From positions 10,284,001 through 10,348,000 of the forward strand of contig NC_056412.1 in NCBI RefSeq assembly GCF_905147365.1: DNA of 64,000 nucleotides. The letters run 5' to 3'. Source of the stretch: Aricia agestis. Its lineage: Eukaryota > Arthropoda > Insecta > Lepidoptera > Lycaenidae. A model generated the notes under the pieces. That model was given only the letters and a program-made list of their open reading frames with translations. It was not told the DNA's origin and did not search any database. This document shows, piece by piece, positions 51,501 to 60,643 of the stretch. Position 1 is the first letter of the stretch, and each line of letters begins with the position of its first letter. Position numbers and translations under genes: made by a program.

Positions 51501-54042
51501 GTCCTAAGTATTGAAATTTTGATTTATTTCTTTATTAAAATCACGGCCACAAATCAGAATACAAGTTTTCGCCCTTTCGGAAATTAGTGCATACGTAAAT
51601 TATACAATTAGAATATTATCCTTCTATTATTTCTAGGATATCTTACATAGCTTGTAGACAAAGTAAGCCATTAATTATTCCATAAATTTTCCACTCAAGC
51701 AAAGCCAGCTTGTCTATTTAATGAAGAATTAAATCATTTTAATATTAATCTCGCAGTATCTCCACTCAGTCATGCGATTTCTTCGACTGGCCGCTTCTTA
51801 TCGCGCAATTTACATTAACGATTGGCAAACGAGTAACACGGTATCTCCTGTGCAGGTTCTGCGTGGGCGACAGATTCTACTTGTGCGATAACAAAATACT
51901 GTGCGAGTACGACTACGAGGAGAGGCTGGTTTTTGCCAGCATGGCGGCCAACCCCAGCGGCCTGGCGCACATCAGGAGACAAGTCAGCGGGTTGCAGGTG
52001 ATTATTAATATACCTGTTATAGGATTGAGCACACTGAGACGGGCCGTGCCGGGACTCAGCGTGCCGGGGCTCATCGCAAAAATCCGCCTCCATACAATTT
52101 GTATGGAAGCGGATGCGCGTATCGCACACTGTGTCGGGGCGCAGCGGATTTCCGCTTCCATACAAATTGTATGGAGGCGGATTTTTGCGATGAGCCCCGG
52201 CCCCCGGCACGCTGCGGCCCGTCTCAGTGTGCTCACTCCTTTAGAGTTATGACTTAGGACAGATAGTTACGGCTAGCGGCTCCGAGTATACCGGGCGTCA
52301 TGCGATGTTGCACCATGCGATAGTTACAGTACTCGACGTTATTGAATTTCGTTGTGGAATTTAAAATTGCTAGTAATTTCGCATAAAAGTTTGATGAAAT
52401 TATTAATGCAGGGTATACCGTAAACGGTCCGTCCAATTTTGCATAGAGGCTATTAATAACAATTTTAATTTCACACACAAACACTTCGAGGAATTGAATA
52501 ATTGAGTGTGTAATGAAATACACGAAACCCGTATTAACAACGACGTGAATACTTTATCGCGGGTGTCGGTGTATGGAGTAGGTATCATATTGCGAGTTCT
52601 CACCACGTGGCGGGCAGACCACACGCCACGTTCGATCAATTAGAGGCTCGCTGCGACGTGGTCGGACGATACCGTGGGAGACCATGGCCGACATCGATCC
52701 GACACTTTTTTACTGAAATCTAATAGCCCCGCATCACAATAAAAACGTAAATAACCGTATATTCACGCCACGAATTGTGTATTTACCGATTTATTACGGG
52801 CTCGCTTGTTACGTTCGCCGTTTGAGTTTCGAGCGCCATAATTCTCCTGTTTATGGAAGTACGTAATACAAAGGAGTTCTAGGGGCCGATGTAGATAAAA
52901 GGTACGCGAAAAAGTAGGCAGCGGAGCGAGTGACTCTCGCAAGGACACTGTTAGTGGAAGATTCTATCTCGAGTTTATTATGTTTCTTTTGTGATCATTA
53001 ATCTTTCTCGAACGAACGCTTGTCGGAATGCGAATGTGGGGGAATCTATTTCATTTTATGAGCGCGAGTGGAGGAAGCCATTCAGCCGCGCGACACTTCT
53101 AATCGACTTTTTGATTGCGCACCCCAAGACCTTGTACTCTAGTCGGGAGATTGATCAAAAACGTTTTTATTCAATTACTCTATCAATTCTAAAACTATAT
53201 TTACCAACTTTTTAATTTGATGATGTTTCAGTAAAAATATAAAAACGTTTGCTCCATCCGGTTGAAAGTTGATAGGATATAAATTATTATCTAAATTTTT
53301 TACAAAATATTTTAATATTTCTAGTTAATAAAGCCACAAATTTTACCAAATGCTGGTCCATCCGCGTGATTATTTCGCTCCAGAAATGAGTACATTAGAT
53401 GAAGCACTCCGCTATCAATATAAGTAGAGTGCATGATCATTAATCTTTTAACTCCACTTTGCCGGGCAATTACGACGTTTTCCCCATTATGTTATCAAAG
53501 GAGCAAGGGAGAGCTTTTATTGTAGCCCTATTCTTTCATTACTTAGGAGTCAATGTAAGAAATTGTAACAAAATCTTTTATATACTAGCTAGCTTTTGTT
53601 TGCGACTGCGTGCACGTTTATTGTGTCTGTAAGAAACTGACCGTCCGGCAAGTAGTGCTTTAGATTGTTGACTGACTCAGGTTAGTTTTGTTTAACGTTC
53701 TATCCGACTTTTATCAATTGTCTATTACCTCTGATTCTTGCTCTTTATATATAAATACCATAAGTTTTATCTTATTTGCCTCGGTAATTTTCTTTCAACA
53801 CAATAAAATATGTGCTGAAACTGCCCTTTTGATCCACAGTCTAATCTTCTTACAAAATGTGTCAATCGTCTACACAGAGTCTAATTTCCACGTGTTTCCA
53901 GTCCCCTAGCGGCGGTTACGTGGGTGCGTGCGTGGCCGGTCCCCCGCTGGAGAAGGACGCGGGCGGGTGCGCGGGCGCCGACGACGCGTCCTCCGGCTAC
54001 GGCAGTCCGCCCGACCCCGACGTGTGCGACGCCGCGCGATGA
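36544..54042 (+). CDS. Bx: LIM-only transcriptional cofactor Beadex/dLMO
   Basis: Joining 36544-36589, 50860-51094, 51347-51472, 51856-51997 and 53902-54042 gives 690 nt, 229 residues, with every intron GT-AG and in phase. LIM1 spans about residues 38-92 (CAQC, WHEDC, CGCCDC, CKRD). LIM2 spans about 102-156 (CVAC, YHLEC, CQQC, CEYD); each domain binds two zinc ions. The segment DCRLGEVGS and the tail YDYEERLVFASMA are typical of insect Beadex and vertebrate LMO1/2/3. There is no homeodomain, so it is LIM-only. The C-terminus ends with a Gly/Asp-rich tail, DDASSGYGSPPDPDVC. In flies the protein is nuclear and competes with the LIM-homeodomain protein Apterous for the adaptor Chip, setting wing dorsal identity. 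Intron 1 is 14 kb and holds a hAT-type MITE, a LINE, SINEs and a piggyBac-type MITE. Other start exons are likely. Confidence 0.93.
36973..37200 (+). repeat. ACGAGCTTTTGCC-family repeat, copy 2
   Basis: It matches the copy at 27969-28212 nearly base for base, from ACGAGCTTTTGCCCGCAGCT through TCCTTTCTTAGCGGATGCC to CACCTTTGAGTTTTATATA. Its AT tail is the site into which the hAT-type MITE at 37205 inserted. It lies in Bx intron 1. Confidence 0.75.
37205..37910. mobile_element. 706-bp hAT-type non-autonomous element
   Basis: The ends CATAGCTGGGCA and TGCCCAGCTATG are perfect inverted repeats. The flanks are the 8-bp direct repeat TATATAGA (37197-37204 and 37911-37918), the duplication size of hAT elements. 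Both subterminal regions are arrays of TTAACG/CGTTAA words. The middle holds two adjacent hairpins (37559-37606 and 37611-37674). There is no transposase. Confidence 0.85.
37559..37674. repeat. Two adjacent hairpins with ACCT loops in the hAT-type element
   Basis: Hairpin 1 pairs AAGAGTACAGTATAATTTAG with CTAAATAATACTGCACTCTT around TACCTA. Hairpin 2 has 30-base arms (37611-37640 and 37645-37674) with one mismatch. Both loops are ACCT. The two stems differ in sequence. Confidence 0.85.
37992..38021. repeat. Perfect 30-bp palindrome
   Basis: CACAGTATAGCAATA is followed at once by its exact reverse complement, with no loop. It lies in Bx intron 1 shortly after the hAT-type element. It could be a relic of a MITE or an inverted duplication. 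Confidence 0.9.
38030..39710. other. Bx intron 1, non-coding
   Basis: AT-rich except for a GC-rich repeat of (GGGCGGGCGGCA)-like units at 39025-39085, which creates low-complexity Ala/Arg frames on both strands. No gene. Confidence 0.4.
39715..40335. mobile_element. Probable unclassified transposon fragment
   Basis: This block is compositionally different from its AT-rich surroundings and resembles retroelement coding DNA. The + strand frame 39793-40035 (MEVRIMMLPHSRRG onward) has a hydrophobic stretch, and a second frame at 40147-40368 follows. A perfect hairpin (GCTATACTCTGGAGAGTATAGC-like, 40193-40214) is present. I recognise no domain. The abrupt borders and CACCCGGAGCCCC-type sequence suggest a mobile element, but this is uncertain. 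Confidence 0.35.
40340..41720. other. Bx intron 1, AT-rich non-coding DNA
   Basis: No gene or clear repeat. A short GC-rich stretch lies at 41570-41630. Confidence 0.4.
41727..41942. mobile_element. 216-bp MITE
   Basis: Terminal inverted repeats of 33 bp have two mismatches: TATAGTCCGTGCAATTCACG at the left, and TATAGTCCGCGCAATCCACG read from the right, both continuing AAGACGCGCCCCA. The outermost TA may be the target-site duplication, as in Tc/mariner elements. No coding capacity. Confidence 0.8.
41950..44130. other. Bx intron 1, AT-rich non-coding DNA
   Basis: No gene. A TATG microsatellite lies at about 43310-43325, next to a fragment with ACAGACACTCCAATTTTA that recurs in inverted form near 35675. 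Confidence 0.4.
44145..46987 (-). mobile_element. Jockey-like LINE, 5'-truncated
   Basis: The 2.84-kb insertion is flanked by the 9-bp direct repeat CTGTTTAAG (44136-44144 and 46988-46996). It ends in poly(A) on the minus strand (13 T at 44145-44157). From 5' to 3' it holds an endonuclease remnant, a reverse transcriptase and the C-terminal region. It is truncated inside the endonuclease and carries several frameshifts. It lies antisense in Bx intron 1. Confidence 0.9.
44270..46907 (-). pseudogene. LINE ORF2: endonuclease and reverse transcriptase, broken
   Basis: Four minus-strand pieces make up the gene. 46907-46635 is an apurinic endonuclease part (ILLVSETHF, HGGTAVLVRS). 46376-46089 has SNHVPVIL, the SDH-type motif with Asn in place of Asp. 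46073-45060 is reverse transcriptase (KKAPGSDLI, YRPISLLSILSKLLEK, FGFRAEHAT, GVFLDVQQAFDRVWH). 44992-44270 has the catalytic box as YAEDTAIL, then KYLGMHLDSRLTW and the C-terminal region. The usual catalytic motif is (F/Y)ADD, so one catalytic Asp appears as Glu. Frame breaks lie near 45060 and between the other pieces. Jockey clade is likely from the KYLG...LTW block. Confidence 0.85.
47000..48415. other. Bx intron 1, AT-rich non-coding DNA
   Basis: No gene or recognised element. Confidence 0.4.
48417..48631 (+). repeat. TAGATGACGCCCGCAACT-family repeat, copy 3
   Basis: It has the same order of blocks as at 10771-10996: CTAGATGACGCCCGCAACTC, GGGAACCGTACATTTTTTCG, ATCGGTTCAGCGGTTTGGG, a CAGA microsatellite and ACTTTCGCATTTATAATATT. 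It lies in Bx intron 1. Confidence 0.75.
49245..49592 (-). repeat. tRNA-derived SINE
   Basis: On the minus strand the head (49592 down to about 49520) is tRNA-like. It has GCCCCCGTGGTCTAGTGGTA (A-box region) and GTTCGATTCCCGCGTTGG (B-box), so it carries an internal RNA polymerase III promoter. The tail runs to about 49245 with CCAAGTTTGGTTAGGACAAT-type and TCAGACAATCAGGTGATCA (+ strand) blocks common in lepidopteran SINEs. The anticodon arm does not pair well and a long body follows the tRNA part, so it is not a functional tRNA gene. Confidence 0.75.
49600..50230. other. Bx intron 1, AT-rich non-coding DNA
   Basis: No gene. A short GC-containing patch (49860-49930) includes GTGACGTCAGTGA, which contains a CRE-like TGACGTCA palindrome. 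Confidence 0.4.
50233..50706 (-). mobile_element. TTAA-flanked MITE, piggyBac-type, copy 2
   Basis: The 474-bp reverse-orientation copy of the element at 9610-10081 starts TTAAGAGGAGTCCACACC and ends GGTGTATCCTCTTAA. TTAA lies at both borders. It ends 153 bp before the splice acceptor of Bx exon 2. Confidence 0.85.
50860..51094 (+). CDS. Bx: Bx/LMO exon 2 (LIM1)
   Basis: The acceptor TTGTCAACAG ends at 50859 and the donor GTGGGT starts at 51095. It encodes QQEDNKYALSS and the whole first LIM domain (CAQC to CKRDY). The last two bases (AG) complete an Arg codon with the next exon. Confidence 0.95.
51347..51472 (+). CDS. Bx: Bx/LMO exon 3 (first half of LIM2)
   Basis: The acceptor TTGTCACCAG ends at 51346. 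It encodes LFGATGNCVACNKVIPAFEM through CQQCNHR. The donor at 51473 is GTTACA, weaker than consensus. Phase 2 at both ends. Confidence 0.93.
51856..51997 (+). CDS. Bx: Bx/LMO exon 4 (second half of LIM2)
   Basis: The acceptor CTGTGCAG ends at 51855. It encodes FCVGDRFYLCDNKILCEYDY and then EERLVFASMA through RRQVSGLQ. The donor GTGATT starts at 51998, phase 0. A palindromic MITE begins about 30 bp downstream. Confidence 0.95.
52029..52235. mobile_element. Palindromic MITE just after the exon-4 donor
   Basis: Arms of about 85 bp are inverted: GAGCACACTGAGACGGGCC at the left matches the right end GGCCCGTCTCAGTGTGCTC. Inside, GGGGCTCATCGCAAAAATCC and CGCCTCCATACAATTTGTAT are mirrored almost perfectly. 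The central loop is about 35 bp. Transcribed, this would form one long hairpin in Bx intron 4. I could not define a target-site duplication. Confidence 0.85.
52240..53895. other. Bx intron 4, non-coding remainder
   Basis: The intron (51998-53901) holds no other gene. The small frames here have no domain. Blocks of balanced composition at 52590-52700 and 52760-53110 might be regulatory, but nothing specific is readable. Confidence 0.4.
53902..54042 (+). CDS. Bx: Bx/LMO exon 5, C-terminal tail and stop
   Basis: The acceptor GTGTTTCCAG ends at 53901. It encodes 46 residues starting SPSGGYVG and ending DPDVCDAAR, then TGA (54040-54042). It is GC-rich and enriched in Gly, Asp and Pro. The DASSGYGSPP segment is, to my recollection, also found in other insect Beadex proteins. 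Confidence 0.9.
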   Translation, partial: SPSGGYVGACVAGPPLEKDAGGCAGADDASSGYGSPPDPDVCDAAR

Positions 54043-54650
54043 CTGCCGACGCCGCGCCGACTGATCGCCTCGGTATGTGAGGCTACTTGGTACTCTTGAA
54101 TCTTGATACTTGGTACTCAAAATGTGCTCGCTAGTTATGTTACTTGAACTTGGCTGGACATGCTACCGACTGTCTAGATTTGGTGTGTTTTGTAAAAGGT
54201 TGAAAAAATTTAAAAAAGAAATGTTCATCGATAAAAACTGCAGATCGCTTCAATAGTCTGATCCAGATCAATAGGATGCAGTTGCTTCCGAACATTGCAT
54301 TTCAAACTTGTCTAAAGCTCAGGCGAAAGCCGGCACTAGAGTAGAAAATTCGAGTAGAAAACATATTTCTGCCAGCCGGAAAAGTGAAATTGGTTCCTTA
54401 ACTTTGTGTGTATCTTATCAATGAGCTATGTTTACAATCCATTCACGTATGAAATTTGTTTTAGGTGAAGCCTCACTGAGCGTTGGCGGAGAAGTATATT
54501 GGACCCCGTTCGGCTCGGATTTCCGAGGGAGGGGGAGATTCTTACTAAGCGATAATCTTGTTAGAGCGTATTATTTTCATCATCTCACCGAAGTACTGAA
54601 TCACGCCGCTTTCGTTCATGTAAAATATTTCAACACGACTTAAGTGGATA

Positions 54651-54657
54651 GTGCAAT
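54651..54657 (+). promoter_or_regulatory. Match to miR-92/310-family seed, site 1
   Basis: GTGCAAT pairs with nucleotides 2-8 of the miR-92 family (AUUGCAC). A second match is at 55340-55346. Functional use is untested. Confidence 0.35.
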
Positions 54658-55245
54658 TTAAATTAGACATTATTGTTGAGAATATTTATGCAAACGGATA
54701 CCTAAGTGGTATACATCGACGCGTCTGCACCGTCGAGCGCCGCAGCGCACATTAGCGACGGGCCGCGGTTGCGGCACTTTACAAAATGTCCGGACGGGAC
54801 GCGATAGCGCCCTCAGAACACGATATTCCCATTATGTATACGATTTGAGTCTACTTGTTAAGATAAAGTCTCGTCGGTAAGACGTGAAATCTCGCTTACT
54901 CTATCGCGTAGTCGGTGACAAAAATGTGAGTAATGTTTTGTTGATCGATATTTTTTGTTTGAAATTTTTATCATTGACTATAATATTTCGCGCTTAGCAA
55001 ACTAAACCACTCCGAGTACATATTTGGGATATTTATGAGTCTTATATGTATATTTTATATTTTAAAAATGTATAATAAATTTCATACAACGAGTCAGGTC
55101 CGTGTAATATAATATCTATTGATAAAATCGATCTCATTGTTAAAATTTGTATACTCGGGTATAGAATATTGTTATCATACAAGGTATGAACTTATGTATT
55201 CTTTTATGCACTACGATTCGGTTAAGTACGATATGTTATGTTTGT

Positions 55246-55253
55246 ACCAAAGA
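55246..55253 (+). promoter_or_regulatory. 8-mer miR-9a seed match in Bx 3' UTR
   Basis: ACCAAAGA is complementary to nucleotides 2-8 of miR-9a (CUUUGGU) with an A opposite position 1. In flies dLMO/Beadex is an established miR-9a target in the developing wing. The site lies distal to the AATAAA at 55074, so short 3' UTR isoforms would lack it. Confidence 0.55.
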
Positions 55254-55339
55254 CGATTTCATTTACATCTGATAAGTTTTCATTTTGTTTGAGTTTATAT
55301 TATTATTGTGTAATATTATGCGTTAGGTACTCTGAAGCG

Positions 55340-55346
55340 GTGCAAT
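55340..55346 (+). promoter_or_regulatory. Match to miR-92/310-family seed, site 2
   Basis: A second GTGCAAT word in the same 3' UTR. Confidence 0.3.
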
Positions 55347-55633
55347 GGTTGATGTAATAGTTATTATTAAGTAATTGTACATAAGAAATAATTGTAACTA
55401 AGATTTGTAAATTATATTTTTGCGATGCTAATGGCTGTCATAATTTTCCATCTCGAGCTGTTTTTCGCTTTGTTAAAAATAAATTGCAAGTTTCACAAGC
55501 ATTTTCTCAAAATCCATTCTAATGTGTACATTTTACATCTGTGTAAAACTTCTGATAGAAATCACCTTAAACATTGTAATATAGACTAACCTCGAAAACA
55601 TCGACGAAACAATATTTCATTTTATGGTTATTA

Positions 55634-55643
55634 TGTAAATAAA
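55634..55643 (+). terminator. Likely distal poly(A) signal with Pumilio-type motif
   Basis: TGTAAATAAA combines a Pumilio recognition word (TGTAAATA) with AATAAA. Downstream sequence is AT-rich with T-containing stretches suited to 3' end formation. Confidence 0.45.
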
Positions 55644-55669
55644 TATATTTATTTAATAATTATATACGA

Positions 55670-57695
55670 CTTTTATTTAAAACCTATTTTTACCATATAA
55701 ATGCGAGTAACAACTCACATTAGAATAATTTAAAAAATTGTATTGCTCAATAAAATATTTTTATATGGCAACTGGTAGAGTACATGAATAGATTTAAAGA
55801 TTAACGTTACTTAGATATTAATTATGATTGAAAACGTCCAACACACCGAAACAAAGTGCCATTACTGTAATGTGCGCTGGCTTTTATTCTGTACATTTGA
55901 AAAGCTCTACATTTAGGGCGTAATATCCTAAAGTGAAGTAGTTGTTGTATACTTTATAAAGGCATTATGCAAATAGAGTCATCACAAGTAAAAGCTCGTG
56001 TTTTTGTAGACAGAATAATAAATTTTATTAGAGGTAATCACTTAAGTAAATCTAACGAAACAACACCCGTAATATATGGCTATTAACACTTGTTAAAGTG
56101 TTGTTAAGGAACCGTTAAAATTATCAAAGAGTGAAACTGTTAACAACAGTATTTAGTTGCGTACAGAACATCCGTATACAGTATGACATCAAATACGATA
56201 AATAACGATAAGCCGCTTGTCAGACATCTTAGTTATTTTAGTACTAACGACTTCCACACAAAACATCATTTACGTGAAGCCATTAGCAATATTCTCGCGT
56301 TTATTTTAAATATTTGAGATTTTAAATGTGTCCGGGCTTAAGGCCGCCTCTCCTCCCCCCGCGTTCCCCCCCGCGTCTTCCCGCGCCGCGTGATAATTGG
56401 CATAAGTGCTCTTTCAATCTTTTGAATCATTTAAAATAACTTTACAAGAGATGTTTTATCATTGTATGGATGTTCCGTTGGATTTGATTTAAATTAAGTA
56501 AGTATATTTATGTTACAAAATATACTGACAAATATTATAGTACGAATGTTGATTACTGTGTTTTATGGGAAAAAAGTATTTTATGAAAACCTATAATATG
56601 TATTAAGTAAACTTTACCATAATTTATATGGTACTCCTGCTACAGAGTAATATTACTTTTAAAAGCGAGGGTATAAGGTTCTCAAAAATGAAAATATAAT
56701 ACTTAAAGCATTCGCGTACAGCATTTAGTATGAAAAACAAACATCGCTCTACAAACAAGCACACGAGATTCTTATGCTAATGGTATCAAACTAAATAACT
56801 AATTAAAGACCCTCAACCCTCGCGCGGCTGCCATATACGGAACTGGCAGCGCATTAGTATTTTAAATGGGACGTCAATCACCAGACGATTGAAAAACAGA
56901 TAATTCCGCTAAATAGGCCCGCAAAAAACCCCCCAGACGTTATAAAAATGCAACTCTCGCTAAATATTAATTCCAGCGACTCGAACAATGCTGGGATACA
57001 ATTTCTAAAAGAAGCAATACGTGCAGTTTATTCGTTGTAATTAGGTGGGTAGTAAGTTTTTACGGCGCGCGGGGTATGTCCATAACATTCCCCGCGACGC
57101 ACCACATTAACGAGCGTCGTTTAGTTGTTTGCTGTTTAAATAAGAGCAGTAATGTAATTTTAATGATCTCACAAAAATGTGTGTAGCGGCTAGCGCCGCG
57201 TGTGCTTATCTCGCTACTTTACTACAGATCTCTCACAAATCTCACACAACTCGGCTAGATTCGATCTCACGACTCTCAGAGTCGTATTGTTTCTTGATAG
57301 AGTTATAAATAGAGTTGATGGAATTACTTGGCTTTAGTTTTATGCGGCCAATCTATCCTTATTATGTTGTTTCATTACATACTGAAAACAGTGAAAAGAA
57401 TATTTCTTCCTGTCACGAGTTGTTGCGATATTTTTCAGTATCTGAAAATTATTGAAAATAGTATTTGAATTTTGAGTTCAATGAATGAATAATTTTTGAT
57501 AGATAAGTATAAAATATAGTATAATTTATTCATTATAATCGACAGACAGATAATATTTAAAATGGAAACGTGAGTTTAACTGATTGTCTGTCTATCACAT
57601 ATTTACGTTTAAACTTTAAATCAATGAAATGATTTTAATGAAATTTAAAAATAGAGATGTTTGATACCTGGGAAATAACATAATAATAACATTGA
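55670..57695. other. Intergenic non-coding DNA
   Basis: AT-rich with a C-rich patch at 56340-56390. No gene or recognised repeat. Confidence 0.45.
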
Positions 57696-57698
57696 ATA

Positions 57699-57753
57699 AC
57701 TGCGTTGCACCGGTTTATTACGGATTTTGCGTAATAAACCGGTGTAACGCAGT
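57699..57753. repeat. 55-nt hairpin
   Basis: ACTGCGTTGCACCGGTTTAT continues with TACG, a 7-base loop (GATTTTG), and then its reverse complement with one mismatch (23 of 24 pairs). No poly(T) follows. It may be a tiny MITE or relic inverted duplication. It is shorter than most insect pre-miRNAs and nearly perfectly paired. Confidence 0.8.
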
Positions 57754-57759
57754 CTCGGG

Positions 57760-60640
57760 TAACATCTAGCGAAACGGTATGTACAGAAATAAATAAACCT
57801 ACTGGGAAAACAATCTTTTCGACCGGAAAATATGTACAATGATTGATGACCACTGCCGACGCAAGTTTAAAAATTGCCTCGTATAAACAATAGAATCCGC
57901 CAAGTTGGAGAACGCTCGTGGCACCCACTTTAACTTTTTTAATTAAATTTGTGATTTTTCCCCGCCACGGACAATCTGCAGGGCTTAGGTAAAATGTTAT
58001 ATTAATTACTCGCTGTTGACGGGGCGGCCACTGCAAATTGATTTTGTACCCACTACTTGTAACCGTCACCGTTGACTTTGTAACGTATTACTTAGTACGG
58101 TCTATTGTCCATAGTCCACTAGAATATACTTAAAATGGTTGATTAAGTTCGAATATCATAGACGTGATTTATACTATTCATTTTGAATTCAAATTATTGC
58201 AAAGTAATATTATTTTATTATTTTTTGATACAGGAGATCGTGTAGCAATATATTTTACACGCAGTGTGTTGAAGTTAACTGGTACTTGCCACAAGTTTCT
58301 GCAGATTTTAATAGAACTAGAGATCGCCCAATGGTAAAAATTCGACCTTACTTGCAACGACATTAGGACTACTACCTATTATATTTTGTAAAAAATATTG
58401 ACTTCATCATAGTTTTTTTCAATTCATGTCTCTGGGACTCAGCTGATCTCAGACTGGCCGTTTAAGCATTGTCTAATAGTATCTAAAATTAAATAAAAAA
58501 AAAACAATAATCCATTTTCAATTTGTCAACTTATTGTCAACAGACTTCAACCATAAATAAAAGAGTATAATTCGTATGTATAGGTTTGTCACTCAAAAAT
58601 CTGTCATTTTTCCTAGTAGTAGTGTCGTAGTGTGTGTAACGTTTTATTTGTTAAAAATATATATGATAAAAGCATCATTTTAAAATAATATTAGCTCGAT
58701 GCACTCCTTCACCATATAAACTATAACTGTGCGAAATTTCATGCACCTACGTTTCCCCATTTTGCGTAAAAAGGGTTACAAAGTTTTTCTCTCACGTATT
58801 AATATATAGATAAAAATTACTGCTACTACACAATGCAATTATTATTACATTGAGAAAATTGAAAATACAACTATTAGCTATAAGAAAAGGTTCCCTGCTC
58901 CTTCCCCCCTCCCTGCTCTACCTAATTGCTTGTTAGTAAATGTAACACAAGACGATCATTAGTTTCTACGTTGTTTATTGATAACTACGTAATAGTTTCG
59001 ATAAAGAGCTTTTTATAAACTAACATAATAGAGGTACAAGAAAACTTTCCGTCGAATCATTTAAATAAACGAACTCGCATCATTATGTCAGATCTAAGGA
59101 TCGAACAAATTGCCAATTAGTGGCGCTCCGGCCTCGACTCCGGCCGCCGACGGGCCGGGAGTGCCGGGATGACACCTCCCCTCTCCTCCTTCCCCCGCTT
59201 CCCCTCTCCCCCTTTCTCGGACCTCCTCAGTCCCAGGTCCTCATACACAAGTCCACACCACCTCCAGATACTGCGGCTATTAGTGGATTAATTTTCTTAA
59301 AAGCAATCTCAAAGAGTTCCCATTCAAAAGTTTCGCGGGGAATTCGCGAAAAGAATATCGAAATCCGTGGAGCCTCATCTGTTTCAGTTTCGTTTCAACG
59401 TTACCGGGTTTCACTCTAATGAGGGCTCGGAGCTCGGACCCTGCGACGCGGTTATTATAAAGTCTAGAAAGCTTTTAATAGAATCGAGGGTGGAGTGTTT
59501 TGTGTGATCAATTATTAACGGAATCCATTACGGCGGCTCCGCTAGTTTTGTGTGCCACCCGGGGGCGGGCGGGGGCGGGCGGCGGCGTCCAGGCTCTCAG
59601 TATTCAGAGTATCGCAAATGTAACTTTCGGTTCTTTTCATGAGTAAAGTATGTTGGCGGCAATCCATAATGGGATCGCCATTATTCTTGCCATTAATTCG
59701 TATGGCCCGGCTTCCGTGCATTAGCGGCCGCGCTGCCTGCCAATCCAGAAGGGTCGCCCGACAATATATTCCTCACTCGATATTATAATACATTATGAGA
59801 ATGCTTTTCCTATTTCGTATAATTTTTATGACTGTTGGATTCATATGTAATTTGCCGCCGTATATGATTTGCCCTATATTCCAGTATTCATAAAATTGTT
59901 ACCGAACGCAGTAAATGTCCTTTGATATAAAATATAAATAATATCAGTTTGATCACCTTGGTTTACACATTGTTTTAACTATAAAACAATCCATAGATGC
60001 AGAAAACTAGATACTGTAGTCAAAAATTAAACTCAGGTGTGAGTTGTGACGGTTTGAATTGCCAAAAAGTTTTCGTATTAAAGTGCCTTCACTCTTTATA
60101 TGGTAGGGATATTTCACGTCGAATATGGTAATTGGTAGGTAATAAACTTACATTAAAGCGGTATCAATACGCCTTAATTAAAATGTGCAATTAAAACGCG
60201 ACAGTTACTTCTTAATATGAAAGTGACGACGATACAATATTCAGAAGGCTAGTAGAGTACATTTATTACGAGCACGGAGTTCGTAAAATTAATTAACATC
60301 GGGTGGGTATGCAGTAAATAAATCCTTCATTTTCCCGCGCAGATTGCATAAAAATAATCAAATAAGTGGCATGGACATTACTCAAAGCGTCGCAGCTGCA
60401 CGCGGGAGCGGGACGGCGGATATCGCCCCCTCGCTCGCGCGCCCCCACTTCCCCCCGAACGGAAGAAAAACTCTCGAAAAACTAATTACAAGTTGTAATT
60501 GAAATTTTGCGTGTTATATAATCGGATACTTGAGCCGTAAGTAATGTATAAAGGCGATGGCGAGATGAATGGATTACGCGGACGGCCGCCGCCCGCCGCG
60601 CCGCGCCTGACCCACCAGATAAAATCCCGCATTCTTTTCG
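57760..60640. other. Intergenic non-coding DNA with GC-rich islands
   Basis: No gene accepted. GC-rich islands at 59120-59260, 59550-59600 and 60390-60460 give chance frames (for example 59120-59419). A block at 58540-58600 (GACTTCAACCATAAATAAAA onward) recurs at 23370 and is a dispersed repeat. Confidence 0.4.
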
Positions 60641-60643
60641 TTT

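Larger units (their letters stand above)
54043..55665 (+). other. Bx: Bx 3' untranslated region
   Basis: From the stop codon the sequence stays free of genes to about 55.65 kb. AATAAA signals lie at 55074-55079, 55478-55483 and 55638-55643. The last is the most likely main end because AT-rich intergenic DNA follows. A long 3' UTR fits Beadex, where fly gain-of-function alleles are insertions that remove 3' UTR repression. Confidence 0.65.

Noticed and set aside
51863..52252. Extended exon-4 frame reading into the intron
   Set aside because: After 51997 the frame runs into a palindromic MITE. The GTGATT donor and in-phase exon 5 account for the real protein.
59120..59419. 99-residue + strand frame, Pro/Leu-rich
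   Set aside because: Generated by a C-rich island (CCTCCCCTCTCC-type sequence), with no domain.
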